Of a DNA stretch of 64,000 nucleotides, positions 9,349 through 19,042 are shown piece by piece. Source of the stretch: Cellulomonas wangleii (GTDB taxonomy: Bacteria > Actinomycetota > Actinomycetes > Actinomycetales > Cellulomonadaceae); NCBI RefSeq assembly GCF_018388445.1, contig NZ_CP074405.1, forward strand, positions 3,286,001 to 3,350,000, read 5' to 3'. Within the stretch, counting starts at the first letter, position 1, and each line of letters opens with the position of its first letter. The notes below the pieces were generated by a model that was not told the origin of the DNA, searched no databases, and was given only the letters and a program-made list of their open reading frames with translations. A program made the position numbers and the translations under genes.

Positions 9349-9412
9349 GTCGGGGCCTACTCTCACCAGTGCCCCTCGCGACGTCGCGATCGGGCGAAAG
9401 GAGCCTCCCACG

Positions 9413-10648
9413 ATGCCCGGCACGACGATCCGCTCGGCCGAGGTGCTGGTGTCCAGCCCCGGCCGCAATTTTGTAACGTTACGCCTCGTCACCGAGGATG
9501 GCGTGGAGGGCCTGGGTGACGCCACCCTCAACGGGCGCGAGCTGGCTGTCGCCAGCTACCTGACCGACCACGTGGTCCCCCTGCTCATGGGCAGGGACGC
9601 GCACACGATCGAGGACACCTGGCAGTTCCTCTACCGCAGCGCGTACTGGCGCCGCGGGCCCGTGACCATGGCCGCGATCGCCGCCGTCGACGTCGCGCTG
9701 TGGGACATCAAGGCCAAGCTGGCCGGGATGCCGCTGTACCAGCTGCTCGGCGGCGCGTCGCGCAACGGGATCATGGCGTACGGCCACGCGTCGGGCCGTG
9801 ACCTGCCCGAGCTCTTCGACTCGATCCGCCAGCACCTCGACGAGGGCTTCCGGTCCATCCGCGTGCAGACCTCCGTGCCCGGCGTCGACGCCGTCTACGG
9901 GGTCGCCGCGCAGCCGTCGTCGTCCGGGCGCTACGACTACGAGCCCGCGCAGCGCGCGCCCCTGCCGGCCGAGGAGGACTGGGACACCCGGGCCTACCTG
10001 CGCCACATCCCCCGGGTGTTCGAGGCCGTGCGCAACGAGTTCGGCCCCGAGCTGCCGCTGCTGCACGACGGTCACCACCGCATGACGCCCATCCAGGCCG
10101 CGCGCCTGGGCAAGGACCTCGAGCCGTACGACCTGTTCTGGCTGGAGGACTGCACGCCGGCGGAGAACCAGGACGCCCTGCGCCTGGTGCGGCAGCACAC
10201 CGTGACGCCGCTGGCGATCGGCGAGGTCTTCAACACCGTCTGGGACTACCAGACGCTGATCCGCGAGCAGCTCATCGACTACGTCCGCTCGGCGGTCACG
10301 CACACCGGTGGCATCACGGCGCTGCGTCGCATCCTCGACTTCGCGGCGCAGTACCAGATCAAGTCCGGCATCCACGGCCCCACCGACATCTCCCCCGTCG
10401 GCATGGCCGCAGCGCTGCACCTGGACCTCGCGATCCACAACTTCGGCATCCAGGAGTACATGAAGCACTCCGCCACCACGGACGAGGTCTTCCGCACGTC
10501 GTTCACGTTCGCGGACGGCTACCTGCACCCGGGCCACGAGCCCGGCCTGGGCGTCACCTACGACGACGACGCGGCCTCGCGCCACCCCTACCAGGCGGCG
10601 TACCTGCCGTTCAACCGGCTCAAGGACGGCACGGTGCACGACTGGTGA
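9413..10648 (+). CDS. manD: D-mannonate dehydratase, enolase superfamily
   Basis: This 411-residue enzyme dehydrates D-mannonate to 2-keto-3-deoxy-D-gluconate in glucuronate breakdown. It has the ManD signatures [35 protein letters not shown] and HDGHHRMTP; the metal ligands appear as D219, E245 and E271. The ATG at 9413 follows AAGGAG by nine bases. Its stop overlaps the GTG of the GH67 gene, so glucuronate release and mannonate dehydration are coupled. Codons 19-23 use AAT, TTT, GTA and TTA, which are very rare here, and create a palindrome. ManD homologues include low-activity paralogues, but the operon context supports mannonate. Confidence 0.92.
   Translation: MPGTTIRSAEVLVSSPGRNFVTLRLVTEDGVEGLGDATLNGRELAVASYLTDHVVPLLMGRDAHTIEDTWQFLYRSAYWRRGPVTMAAIAAVDVALWDIKAKLAGMPLYQLLGGASRNGIMAYGHASGRDLPELFDSIRQHLDEGFRSIRVQTSVPGVDAVYGVAAQPSSSGRYDYEPAQRAPLPAEEDWDTRAYLRHIPRVFEAVRNEFGPELPLLHDGHHRMTPIQAARLGKDLEPYDLFWLEDCTPAENQDALRLVRQHTVTPLAIGEVFNTVWDYQTLIREQLIDYVRSAVTHTGGITALRRILDFAAQYQIKSGIHGPTDISPVGMAAALHLDLAIHNFGIQEYMKHSATTDEVFRTSFTFADGYLHPGHEPGLGVTYDDDAASRHPYQAAYLPFNRLKDGTVHDW
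9473..9482. promoter_or_regulatory. Intragenic palindrome, possible operator
   Basis: GTAACGTTAC lies inside manD codons 21-24, in a short AT-rich island built from rare codons including TTA. It looks like a LacI-type half-site pair with an AACGTT centre, 131 bases downstream of the promoter operator. Function is inferred only from the codon anomaly and symmetry. Confidence 0.4.
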
Positions 10649-12837
10649 GCGCCACCGACACGCCCCAGGTCCACCCCGCGTGGCTGCCCGACGCCGCGTT
10701 CGCACCGCTCGGCTCCCGGCGCGTGCTCGTGGCCGTCGGCCCGGGCGCCGGGCCGGTCGGCGCGACCGTCGTCGACGAGGTCCGGCGGGCCACCGCCGCG
10801 CACGGCGGGTCGGTCACGGTCCTCGCACCCGGCGAGGCGCTGCCCGATGCCGCGTCCGTCCGGTCGCACGACCTCGTGCTGGTCGTGGCGTCGCGTGCCG
10901 CCGAGCGCGACAGCGGGGCGGCCCGACAGGTCCCGCCCCCGGGTCGCGCCCCGCAGCCGCCGCACCCGAACGACGCGCTGGTGGCCGTGGCCACCGACGG
11001 CGCGCTCGTCGCCGCCGACGGGGCGCCGGGCCTCAGCCCTGACATGTTCGTCCGGGTCCGCGCAGGCGGCACCACCGTGGTCGTCGCCGGCGCCGCGACG
11101 GGCCTGCTCTACGGCCTGCACGACGTGGTACGGCTGGGCGAGGACGCGTTCGGTGACGACGCCCCGCCGGTGCGCGACCTGCCCGTCGCCCCGGTCCGCA
11201 TGCTCGACCACTGGGACAACATCGACGTCCACCCCGTCATGGGGCAGGTCGAGCGCGGGTACGCGGGCGGCTCGATCTTCTACGCGGACGGCCGCGTGCG
11301 CGAGGACCTGTCCCGCGTCGCCGACTACGCGCGGCTGCTCGGGTCGATCGGGATCAACGCGGTGGCGATCAACAACGTCAACGTCCACCGCACCGAGGCG
11401 CGGCTGCTCACCGACGGGCTGGCCGACGTCGCGCGCGTCGCCGACCTCTTCCGCCCCCACGGGGTGCGGACGTACCTGTCGGTGTCGTTCGCGTCGCCCG
11501 TGGTGCTCGGTGGCCTGCCGACGTCGGACCCCGCCGACCCGGACGTCCAGGCGTGGTGGGCTGCCGCGGCGGACCGCGTCTACGCGACGATCCCCGACTT
11601 CGGCGGGTTCGTCGTCAAGGCGGACTCCGAGGGGCAGCCCGGGCCGTTCGCGTACGGCCGCGACCACGCCGACGGGGCGAACCTGCTGGCCCGCGCGCTG
11701 CGCCCGCACGGCGGGACGGTGTTCTGGCGCGCGTTCGTCTACAACCACGAGCAGGACTGGCGCGACCGGCGCACCGACCGCGCGCGGGCCGCGTACGACC
11801 ACTTCGCACCCCTGGACGGCCGGTTCGACGACAACGTCGTGCTGCAGGTCAAGTACGGGCCGATCGACTTCCAGACCCGGGAGCCGATCTCGCCCGTGCT
11901 GGCCGCCATGCCCCGCACGCGCCTGGCCGTCGAGCTGCAGGTCACGCAGGAGTACACGGGCCACCAGAAGCACGTGTGCTACCTGGGGCCGCTGTGGTCG
12001 CAGGTGCTGACGTTCCCGCTGGCCGAGGACGCGACGCGGGACGTCGCGGCGCTCGTCTCGGGGCTGCCGGGGCGGCGGGACACGCCGTCCGGGGAGCTGC
12101 CGGCCGGTGGCGTCACCGCCGTGTCCAACGTCGGGGACGACGAGTTCTGGACCGGCCACCCGCTGGCGCAGGCCAACCTGTACGCGTACGGGCGGCTCGC
12201 GTGGGACCCGGAGGCGGACCCGGTCGCGCTGCTCGACGAGTGGATCGGCCTGACGTTCCCCGGCGCCGACCCGCGCGTGCGCGACACGCTGCACACGCTC
12301 ATGGACGGCTCGTGGCTGACGTACGAGGCGTACACGGCCCCGCTGGGCGTGGGCTTCATGGTGGACCCGGGGCGCATGCACTACGGGCCCAACGTCGACG
12401 GGTACGAGTACTCGAAGTGGGGCACGTACCACTTCGCGGACCGCGACGGCATCGGCGTCGACCGGACCGTCGCGACCGGGACCGGCTACGCCGGGCAGTA
12501 CCCGTCGCCGTGGCGTGAGACGTACGAGGACCTGGCCACCTGCCCGGACGAGCTGCTGCTGTTCTTCCACCACGTGCCGTACTCGCACGTGCTGCACAGC
12601 GGCACCACCGTGATCCAGCACGTCTACGACTCGCGCGCCGACGCCGTCGACGTCGTCGAGTCGTGGGTGCCCGCGTGGGACGCGCTGCGCGGCCTCGTCG
12701 ACGACCGTCTGCACGCGCGGGTCGCCGAGCGGCTGACCGAGCAGGTCCGGTCCGCCACCGAGTGGCGCGACCAGGTGCGCTCCTACTTCTTCCGGAAGTC
12801 CGGGGTCCCGGACGCCTCGGGGCGGCCGATCTACTGA
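10645..12837 (+). CDS. aguA: GH67 alpha-glucuronidase
   Basis: The 730-residue enzyme removes (4-O-methyl-)glucuronic acid from the non-reducing end of aldouronates derived from glucuronoxylan. Family features are RMLDHWDN (185-192), the catalytic acid E329 in KADSEGQ, and the two carboxylates D408 (KYGPIDF) and E436 (VTQEYTGH). Length matches the family. There is no signal peptide, so it acts in the cytoplasm on imported oligosaccharides. GTG 10645 overlaps the manD stop (GTGA), fixing the start and the operon. A Pro-rich stretch near 97-108 is a probable surface loop. A strong hairpin follows. Confidence 0.95.
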   Translation: MSATDTPQVHPAWLPDAAFAPLGSRRVLVAVGPGAGPVGATVVDEVRRATAAHGGSVTVLAPGEALPDAASVRSHDLVLVVASRAAERDSGAARQVPPPGRAPQPPHPNDALVAVATDGALVAADGAPGLSPDMFVRVRAGGTTVVVAGAATGLLYGLHDVVRLGEDAFGDDAPPVRDLPVAPVRMLDHWDNIDVHPVMGQVERGYAGGSIFYADGRVREDLSRVADYARLLGSIGINAVAINNVNVHRTEARLLTDGLADVARVADLFRPHGVRTYLSVSFASPVVLGGLPTSDPADPDVQAWWAAAADRVYATIPDFGGFVVKADSEGQPGPFAYGRDHADGANLLARALRPHGGTVFWRAFVYNHEQDWRDRRTDRARAAYDHFAPLDGRFDDNVVLQVKYGPIDFQTREPISPVLAAMPRTRLAVELQVTQEYTGHQKHVCYLGPLWSQVLTFPLAEDATRDVAALVSGLPGRRDTPSGELPAGGVTAVSNVGDDEFWTGHPLAQANLYAYGRLAWDPEADPVALLDEWIGLTFPGADPRVRDTLHTLMDGSWLTYEAYTAPLGVGFMVDPGRMHYGPNVDGYEYSKWGTYHFADRDGIGVDRTVATGTGYAGQYPSPWRETYEDLATCPDELLLFFHHVPYSHVLHSGTTVIQHVYDSRADAVDVVESWVPAWDALRGLVDDRLHARVAERLTEQVRSATEWRDQVRSYFFRKSGVPDASGRPIY

Positions 12838-12854
12838 CGCCCGTCCCGGGCGAT

Positions 12855-12897
12855 GCGTGAAGGGGTGCTGCCGGACCTCGGCAGCACCCCTTCACGC
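12855..12897. terminator. Perfect 19-bp bidirectional terminator
   Basis: A 19-bp perfect inverted repeat with a five-base loop (GACCT) lies between the convergent aguA and aldo/keto reductase genes. The left arm begins GCGTGAAGGGG. It is among the longest perfect stems in the window and should stop transcripts from both sides. Confidence 0.75.
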
Positions 12898-12915
12898 CTC
12901 ATCGGCCGAACCGCC

Positions 12916-13956
12916 TCAGCGGCCCGTCCCGTCGACGGCGTGCTCGTCGATCGCGGCCAGCTCGTCGTCCGTCAGCGGCGGCGCCGACAGCGCGGCCACG
13001 TTGTCCTCGAGCTGGGCCACCGAGCTCGCGCCGACGAGCGCCGAGGTGATGCGGTCGTCGCGCAGCACCCAGGAGAGCGCGAGCTGCGCGAGGGTCTGGC
13101 CGCGTCCCGCCGCGATCTCGTTCAGCGCACGCGCGCGCGCCAGGTACGTCTCCGAGAGCGCGCGCTCGGAGAGGAAGGGGCTGGCACCGGCCGCGCGGGA
13201 CCCCGCCGGGGCGGCACCGCCCAGGTACTTGTCGGTCAGCAGCCCCTGCGCCAGCGGCGAGAACACGATCGTCCCCACCCCCAGGTCGCCCACGACGTCG
13301 AGCAGCGACTCGGTCTGCCCCTCGGCGACGTTCTCGACGTGCCGGTTGAACATCGAGTAGCTCGGCTGGTGGATGAGCAGCGGCACGCCCATGCCGGCGA
13401 GCACCGCGTGCGCCTCGCGGGTCTGGGCCGGCGTGTAGTTGGAGACCCCCACGTACAGCGCCTTGCCGCTGCGCACGGCCTGCGCCAGCGCACCCATCGT
13501 CTCCTCGAGCGGCGTCGAGGGGTCCGGGCGGTGGTGGTAGAAGACGTCGACGTACTCCAGGCCCGTACGCCGCAGCGACGCGTCGAGCGAGGACAGCAGG
13601 TACTTGCGCGACCCGCCGTCCTGGTACGGGCCGGACCACATGTCGTAGCCCGCCTTGGTCGAGATGACGAGCTCGTCGCGGTACGGCCGCAGGTCCGCCG
13701 CCAGGTGCCGGCCGAGGTTCTCCTCGGCCGCACCCGGCCGCGGGCCGTAGTTGTTCGCGAGGTCGAGGTGCGTGATGCCCAGGTCGAACGCGCGGCGCAG
13801 GACGTCACGCTGCGTGCCGAACGGCGTCAGGTCACCGAAGTTGTGCCACAGCCCCAGGGACAGCGCGGGCAGGTCGAGGCCCGAGCGCCCGGTGCGGCGG
13901 TAGGGCATGGTCGCGTACCGGTCGTCGGCGGCGCGGTACGGCTGCAGGGCGGGCAT
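12916..13956 (-). CDS. Aldo/keto reductase, YghZ type
   Basis: A 346-residue NADPH-dependent aldo/keto reductase similar to the YghZ (L-glyceraldehyde 3-phosphate reductase) group: WHNFGD, THLDLANNYG, ISTKAGYDMWSGPY and YHHRPD are visible. The catalytic tetrad appears as D65, Y70, K101 and H141/H142. The ATG at 13956 is preceded by GAGGAG seven bases upstream. The in-frame upstream sequence is an antisense shadow. It lies 31 bases after the YbjN gene on the same strand and may be the last gene of that transcript. The physiological substrate (aldose, glyceraldehyde or methylglyoxal) is uncertain. Confidence 0.88.
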   Translation of the reverse strand: MPALQPYRAADDRYATMPYRRTGRSGLDLPALSLGLWHNFGDLTPFGTQRDVLRRAFDLGITHLDLANNYGPRPGAAEENLGRHLAADLRPYRDELVISTKAGYDMWSGPYQDGGSRKYLLSSLDASLRRTGLEYVDVFYHHRPDPSTPLEETMGALAQAVRSGKALYVGVSNYTPAQTREAHAVLAGMGVPLLIHQPSYSMFNRHVENVAEGQTESLLDVVGDLGVGTIVFSPLAQGLLTDKYLGGAAPAGSRAAGASPFLSERALSETYLARARALNEIAAGRGQTLAQLALSWVLRDDRITSALVGASSVAQLEDNVAALSAPPLTDDELAAIDEHAVDGTGR

Positions 13957-13987
13957 GCGGGGGCTCCTCGTCGTCGGGGGTGGGGTG

Positions 13988-14479
13988 TCAGCCCTGCTGC
14001 TGCTGCAGCGCCGCCCGCGCCGCGGCCGCCTCGGCCGGGAACGCCTCGTCGAGCTGGGCGAACAGCTGCAGCGTCGTGGCGATGCCGCACGCGAGGTGCT
14101 GGTCGACCTGGACGTCCGCGACCCCGTGGGCGTAGTCCACCGTGTGCTCGCCGTAGACACCGAGGACGTCGTCCTCGGTCCGCACGTACCCCTTGGGCCA
14201 CAGGTGGGTCGAGTTCCACTCGTTGACCAGCGCGGTCACGTCCGCGAGGCGCGCGGCGGGCACCTCGCGGCTCCAGCGACCGCGCACCTGCAGCGACATG
14301 TCGCCGGGGCCCAGCAGGAAGAAGTAGAAGAGGTGCCCGTCGAAGTACCCGCCGACGTCACCGTCCTCGTCGATGCCGTACTCCAGACCACGCGCGTCCA
14401 GGACCGCGGTGACGCGCTCCCGCTCGAGGGGGGCCAGGGCGGGCGTCGGACCGGACGTGTCGTCACCGAGGAGAGCCAT
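13988..14479 (-). CDS. YbjN-domain protein
   Basis: The 163-residue product matches the YbjN/bacterial sensory-transduction-regulator fold: RGLEYGIDEDGDVGGYFDGHLFYFFLLG followed by LQVRGRW and NEWNSTHLWPKGYV. Such proteins are cytoplasmic and poorly understood; some resemble secretion chaperones. The ATG at 14479 follows a TAGGCT hexamer by eight bases, so it may have its own promoter although it lies only 44 bases from the GH42 gene. The C-terminus ends in a short Gln run. No link to sugar metabolism is visible beyond position. Confidence 0.75.
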   Translation of the reverse strand: MALLGDDTSGPTPALAPLERERVTAVLDARGLEYGIDEDGDVGGYFDGHLFYFFLLGPGDMSLQVRGRWSREVPAARLADVTALVNEWNSTHLWPKGYVRTEDDVLGVYGEHTVDYAHGVADVQVDQHLACGIATTLQLFAQLDEAFPAEAAAARAALQQQQG

Positions 14480-14523
14480 GGTCGGGGAGCCTAACCACCC
14501 CGGGCGACGCCCGCGCGGTGTGC

Positions 14524-16563
14524 TCAGCCGCGCAGGACCAGGACCTCGGCCGGGGCCAGGGTCAGGTCGTCGCCCACCCGCACGACCCGCCCGGTCAGCA
14601 GGTCCTCCCCCGCCACCTGCGCGGTCACCGTCACCGGCGCGTCGCCGTGGTGCAGCACGAACGTGGACGTGGTCCCGTCGGGTGCGACCCGGCGTGCGAC
14701 CTCGACGCCCACGTCGTCCGCGTGCGGGCCGACCAGCCCGTGCCCGGTGAGCACGTGCCGCAGCACCCGCGCCAGGCCGGCGTCGTCCAGGCCCGTCGCG
14801 ACGTGCCACGCGGAGCCGGCGCCCCGCCGGGCGCGCGTGACGGCCGCCCGGCCCGCGTAGAAGTCGGCGCCGTACGTGCCGACGACCTCGGTGCCCTCGT
14901 CGGGGACGAGCAGCTCGAACACGAGCGTCGCGTCGTGCGTCGTCGCGACCCCGTCGAGCTCGAGCGTCACCGGGTTCGCCGCACCCGGCACGCCCGAGTC
15001 CGTCTCCTCCACCCGCGTGCCGAGCAGCGGGTCGAGGGGCGGCACGCCGCAGTACGCGTTGTCGTCCTCGTCGACGCGGCCGCCGTAGAACGTCGTCACC
15101 AGCGAGCCGCCGCCCTCGACGTGCGCGGTCAGGCGCTCGACGACGTCGCCCTTGAGCAGGTGCAGCAGCGGCGCGACGACCACGTCGTACGGTGCGAGGT
15201 CCGCGGTCACCGGGACCACGTCCACCTCGGCGTTCAGGGACCACAGGGCGCGGTGGTGCTGCAGCAGCGTCTGCAGGTAGGAGACGTGGCGGTTGTACCC
15301 GTCGGTCATCTCGACCGCCCACCACGAGTCCCAGTCGAGCAGCAGCGCGACGCGGGCCGGCGTGCGGGCGCCCAGCAGGGCGTCCCCGGTGCGCGCCAGG
15401 CCCGCACCGAGCTCCGCGGCCTCCCGGAACACCCGCGTGTCCGTGCGCCCGGAGTGGTCGATCAGCGCGCCGTGGTACTTCTCGCACGCGCCCTTCGACT
15501 GCCGCATCTGGAAGTACAGGGTGGCGTCCGCACCGTGCGCGACCGACTGCCACGTCCACAGGCCCAGCACGCCCGGCCGCTTGACCGGGTTGACGTCCCG
15601 CGACGCCGTGGTCGACGGCGTCTGCTCCATGACCCAGAACGGCTGGCCGCCCTTCAGCCCGCGCATGGCCGCGTGGGTGGCCGCCATGCGGGCCGCCGTC
15701 CGCAGCGGGTCGTCCGGCAGCGGCGGGTAGTTGTCCCAGGACACGAAGTCGAGGTCGTCGGCCCACCGGTGGTAGTCGAGGGGCTGGAAGAACCCCATGA
15801 GGTTGGTCGTGACGGGCAGGGCGCTGCGCTCCCGGATCGCCGCCTTCTCGTCCGAGTACCCCTCGCGCAGGCGGTCGGACATGTAGCGCCGGTAGTCGAG
15901 CGTGATGCCCTGGAACGCCGTGTGGTTCGGCCCGCGCCAGTGCTCGGAGAGCATCGACGGCGGCACGACCTCGTCCCAGTCACCGAAGACGTGGGACCAG
16001 AACAGCGTGTTCCACGCCCCGTTGAGCCGCTCCAGCGTGCCGTACCGCGCCCGCAGCCACTCGCGGAACCCGGCCGCGCACAGGTCGCAGTAGCAGGCGC
16101 CGCCGTACTCGTTGCCGACGTGCCACGCGACCACCGCGGGGTGGTCCCCGTACCGCTCGGCCAGCCGATCGGCCATCGCCACGGACAGCCGCCGGAAGTC
16201 CGGCGACGACGGGCAGTGGTTGTGCCGCTGCCCGTAGACGTGCCGGCGCCCCTCGAGATCCACCCGGCAGGCGTCCGGGTACGCGCGGGCGAGCCACGGC
16301 GGCATCGCGCCGCTCGGCGTCGCGAGCACGACGTCACGGCCCTGCGCGTGCGCCCGCTCGACGATCGCGTCGAGCCGCGAGAAGTCGTACACCCCCTCCG
16401 CCGGCTCGGTGTGCGCCCACGCGAACACCCCGACCGTCAGGGTCGTGACGTGCGCGAGGTCGAACGCCGCGTAGTCGTCGTCCCACACCTCCGTGGGCCA
16501 CTGCTCCGGGTTGTAGTCGCCGCCGTAGCGGATGTGGTCACCGGCAGGGAGGGACACGGGCAC
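14524..16563 (-). CDS. GH42 beta-galactosidase
   Basis: A 679-residue glycoside hydrolase of family 42. The A domain holds the catalytic acid E152 in HVGNEYG and the nucleophile E313 in VMEQTPS; C117, C157, C159 and C162 form the zinc cluster seen in this family. Trimerisation and C-terminal domains follow. No signal peptide is present, so it hydrolyses imported galactosides, or possibly alpha-L-arabinopyranosides, which some members accept. GTG 16563 starts one base after the stop of the YesL-type gene. Its place behind a beta-xylosidase suggests a role in trimming xylan side chains. Confidence 0.92.
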   Translation of the reverse strand: MPVSLPAGDHIRYGGDYNPEQWPTEVWDDDYAAFDLAHVTTLTVGVFAWAHTEPAEGVYDFSRLDAIVERAHAQGRDVVLATPSGAMPPWLARAYPDACRVDLEGRRHVYGQRHNHCPSSPDFRRLSVAMADRLAERYGDHPAVVAWHVGNEYGGACYCDLCAAGFREWLRARYGTLERLNGAWNTLFWSHVFGDWDEVVPPSMLSEHWRGPNHTAFQGITLDYRRYMSDRLREGYSDEKAAIRERSALPVTTNLMGFFQPLDYHRWADDLDFVSWDNYPPLPDDPLRTAARMAATHAAMRGLKGGQPFWVMEQTPSTTASRDVNPVKRPGVLGLWTWQSVAHGADATLYFQMRQSKGACEKYHGALIDHSGRTDTRVFREAAELGAGLARTGDALLGARTPARVALLLDWDSWWAVEMTDGYNRHVSYLQTLLQHHRALWSLNAEVDVVPVTADLAPYDVVVAPLLHLLKGDVVERLTAHVEGGGSLVTTFYGGRVDEDDNAYCGVPPLDPLLGTRVEETDSGVPGAANPVTLELDGVATTHDATLVFELLVPDEGTEVVGTYGADFYAGRAAVTRARRGAGSAWHVATGLDDAGLARVLRHVLTGHGLVGPHADDVGVEVARRVAPDGTTSTFVLHHGDAPVTVTAQVAGEDLLTGRVVRVGDDLTLAPAEVLVLRG

Positions 16564-16564
16564 C

Positions 16565-17311
16565 TCAGGGGGACGGGTCGGGATCGGCGGACGGGGCCGC
16601 CGCGGACGGCTCGGGATCGGCGGACGGGTCGGCGGTGAAGCGGGCCACGGCGTCGCGCACGACCGGCTCGGTGGTGGTGACCACCGCGAACGCGAGGGGC
16701 CCGGCCAGCATCACCAGCACCCAGTCGGACGTGAACAGGACGATGCCCACGGCCAGCACCACGAGGGACAGCACCCCGAGCGTCACCAGCGGCTTGGCCG
16801 CCAGGTAGTACGTGGACAGGCGGGCCACGTCCCGCGTGCGCAGGCTCAGGTGCGACGACAGCGCCAGGGCCGTCACCGCCCACATGAGCAGCGCCACGGA
16901 CAGCACCACGAGCACGATGCCGTAGCCGCCGGGCACGCCGGCCGTGTCGAGGTGCGCGAGCGAGAAGGCGATCACGGCCAGCGCCGCGAGCACCGGCACC
17001 CACCACCGCAGCACGTCGAGCGCGTTGAGACGGTAGCCCCGCCAGAAGTGCCGGGCGGGCGCCAGGTCGCGCTCCTCGATGAACCGGCGCCACGCGAACA
17101 TGGCCGCCGCGAGCGCGGGACCCATGGGGACCAGCAGCAGGGCGACGACCCACACGTTGGAGGCGTCCCCCGTGAGGAAGGGGACGAGCACCAGCGGCAC
17201 GCCGCCGACGACGACCGTCAGGGCGCTGATCACCAGCACCCACATCACGACGGCGGCGCCGCGGGACAGCGGGCCGGCGCCGACCTCGTCCAGGTCGTCG
17301 CGGCGGGACAT
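16565..17311 (-). CDS. DUF624/YesL-type membrane protein
   Basis: A 248-residue protein with about six transmembrane helices, among them SRGAAVVMWVLVISALTVVV near the start and PLVTLGVLSLVVLAVGIVLF later. It matches the DUF624 (YesL) family, often coded next to carbohydrate ABC transporters and glycosidases; the function is not known. Its ATG overlaps the GH39 stop (ATGA) and its own stop lies one base before the GH42 start, so all three genes are translated as a unit. The C-terminal tail has a repeated SADP/DPEPS motif. Confidence 0.85.
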   Translation of the reverse strand: MSRRDDLDEVGAGPLSRGAAVVMWVLVISALTVVVGGVPLVLVPFLTGDASNVWVVALLLVPMGPALAAAMFAWRRFIEERDLAPARHFWRGYRLNALDVLRWWVPVLAALAVIAFSLAHLDTAGVPGGYGIVLVVLSVALLMWAVTALALSSHLSLRTRDVARLSTYYLAAKPLVTLGVLSLVVLAVGIVLFTSDWVLVMLAGPLAFAVVTTTEPVVRDAVARFTADPSADPEPSAAAPSADPDPSP

Positions 17312-18858
17312 CACGCCCGCCCCCGCTCGTGCGCGGCGACCAGGCGGTCGTCCGACGCGCCCAGCAGGCGGCGGTCGTCCAGACCCTCGTGGTGCGTCGG
17401 GGACACGGGCGTGAGCTCGACGAACGTGATCTCGTGGCGTCCCAGGACGAGGTCGAGGTCGACGCGCCCGTCCGCGCCACGGGCCAGGTCGTGCTCGACG
17501 GCGGGGCGGGCGCACGCGCGCAGCACGTCCAGCTCGCGGGCCGTCGGGGACGTCGGGCGACCCATCTCGCGCCACGCGGCGAACGCGTTGCCGTCGTGCT
17601 CGTTGACGCGCTCGCGCAGCACGAACGCGGCGTCGCCGCGCACCGGCAGCGACAGCTCGACGCGGTGCTCGGCGGGCGTGTCGGCGGCGTCGGTGCCGCC
17701 CACGGGCTGCCAGGCCAGCACGGTGACGCGGCCGTCGGGGTCGGCGCAGACCAGGTGGTCCGCACCGCGCGACAGCACGTCGCGCCCCATGCGCGCCATG
17801 AACGTGTAGAGGTGGTAGGTCGGCTTGGCGACCTGCCGGTGGGTGAGCATGCCGAACCCGCCGTGGAAGAACGACGTGGGGACGTTCGCCTCCTCGAAGA
17901 CGTCGCAGAACGTCCAGTACGAGAAGGAGTCGACGACGTCGCCGCCGCCCGCCAGCACGGGGGCCAGGTACGCGGCGTTGTACGCGGTGTCGTGGATCGG
18001 GTTGTCCGGGCGGTACGAGGTGTTGAACTCCGTGATGTGCACGGGCAGACCGGCCAGCTTCGTGCCCTCCAGGTACCGGCGCGGCGCGTCGAACTGGTCG
18101 AGCAGGTCCTGCGGCTCCACGAGCGTCTGGTAGACGCCGAACGGGATCCGCTGCACGGGCCCCGAGGCGTACGCGTGCCGGCTGACGAAGTCGATCGGCA
18201 CGTCGCGCCGCGTCACGAAGTCGGTGAACGGCGCCCACCACTCGTCGTCGGAGCCGCCGCAGATGGCCGGGCCGCCGACCTGCAGGTCCGCGTCGATGTC
18301 CTTGATCGCGCGCGCCGTCTCCTCGTAGAGGCGGAAGTACGCCTCCTGGTCGGCGTCCTTCCAGAACACGGTGAGGTTGGGCTCGTTCCACACCTCGATC
18401 GGCCAGCGGCGCACCTCCTCGATGCCGTACCGGTGGATCTGGTGGCGCACGAACGCCCGCACCAGCGCGGTCCACTCGTCGTGGTCGCGCGGCGGCGTCA
18501 CGTTGCCCTTCCACCAGAACACCGTCTGGTCGCCCGACGCGAGCTGCGACGGCATGAAGCCCAGCTCGAGGAACGGCCGGATCCCGACCGACAGGAAGAA
18601 GTCGTGCACCTGGTCGACGTACGTGAAGGCGTACCGGCTGTGGGTGCGGCCGTCGACCTCGTCGGTCCGCAGCACACCCATGTCGTCCGACAGCACGCCG
18701 TGGCCGCGGATGTGGTGGAACCCGACCTCGCGCTGCACCTGGGCCAGCGAGTCGCGGTAGTCGGACCGCAGGGCGAGGTTCATGCGGCCGGTGCCGACGC
18801 ACGCGCGCCAGGCGTCGGGCAGCGGGCCGGTGGGCTGGGCGGGGACGACGGTACGCAC
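17311..18858 (-). CDS. GH39 beta-xylosidase
   Basis: The 515-residue enzyme releases xylose from xylo-oligosaccharides. The catalytic acid is E159 in VWNEPNL and the nucleophile E277 in ITEFNTSY. A TIM barrel is followed by a beta-rich domain, as in family 39. There is no signal peptide, so it works inside the cell on sugars brought in by the adjacent transporter. GTG 18858 lies eight bases after TGGAGG. Hairpins between this gene and the binding-protein gene could lower its expression relative to the transporter. Confidence 0.93.
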   Translation of the reverse strand: MRTVVPAQPTGPLPDAWRACVGTGRMNLALRSDYRDSLAQVQREVGFHHIRGHGVLSDDMGVLRTDEVDGRTHSRYAFTYVDQVHDFFLSVGIRPFLELGFMPSQLASGDQTVFWWKGNVTPPRDHDEWTALVRAFVRHQIHRYGIEEVRRWPIEVWNEPNLTVFWKDADQEAYFRLYEETARAIKDIDADLQVGGPAICGGSDDEWWAPFTDFVTRRDVPIDFVSRHAYASGPVQRIPFGVYQTLVEPQDLLDQFDAPRRYLEGTKLAGLPVHITEFNTSYRPDNPIHDTAYNAAYLAPVLAGGGDVVDSFSYWTFCDVFEEANVPTSFFHGGFGMLTHRQVAKPTYHLYTFMARMGRDVLSRGADHLVCADPDGRVTVLAWQPVGGTDAADTPAEHRVELSLPVRGDAAFVLRERVNEHDGNAFAAWREMGRPTSPTARELDVLRACARPAVEHDLARGADGRVDLDLVLGRHEITFVELTPVSPTHHEGLDDRRLLGASDDRLVAAHERGRA

Positions 18859-18895
18859 GGGTGCGACCTCCAGGCGACGGTGGCAGGGGGTTCGA

Positions 18896-18913
18896 CGTCC
18901 GCCGCGGCGGACG
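18896..18913. promoter_or_regulatory. 18-bp perfect palindrome upstream of GH39
   Basis: CGTCCGCCGCGGCGGACG is a perfect 18-bp palindrome 37 bases before the GH39 GTG. It could be an operator, or a leader hairpin near the ribosome-binding site. Nothing further decides between these. Confidence 0.35.
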
Positions 18914-18970
18914 GGGACAACCCTCGCACGTGGCGGTACGTGTCAGGAGAGACGGTGCAGGGGTCGCACC

Positions 18971-18988
18971 GGGCGGCCTCCGCCGCCC
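18971..18988 (-). terminator. Short hairpin after binding-protein gene
   Basis: GGGCGGC-CTCC-GCCGCCC forms a 7-bp stem with a four-base loop just downstream of the larger terminator hairpin. The two in tandem lie between the binding-protein and GH39 genes. Confidence 0.4.
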
Positions 18989-18998
18989 GGCAGCGGAA

Positions 18999-19035
18999 GG
19001 GCCCGGCCCTCGTCGCCAGGACGAGGACCGGGCCC
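18999..19035 (-). terminator. Intercistronic hairpin after binding-protein gene
   Basis: A 16-bp stem with one mismatch and a five-base loop starts eight bases after the stop codon of the solute-binding protein. Such hairpins commonly protect the upstream message or cause partial termination, giving more binding protein than downstream enzyme. Confidence 0.6.
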
Positions 19036-19042
19036 GCTCCTG

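Noticed and set aside
14518..16638. A 706-codon plus-strand frame opposite GH42
   Set aside because: It mirrors the GH42 gene, whose catalytic and zinc motifs are intact; it has a biased His/Arg/Val composition typical of antisense frames.
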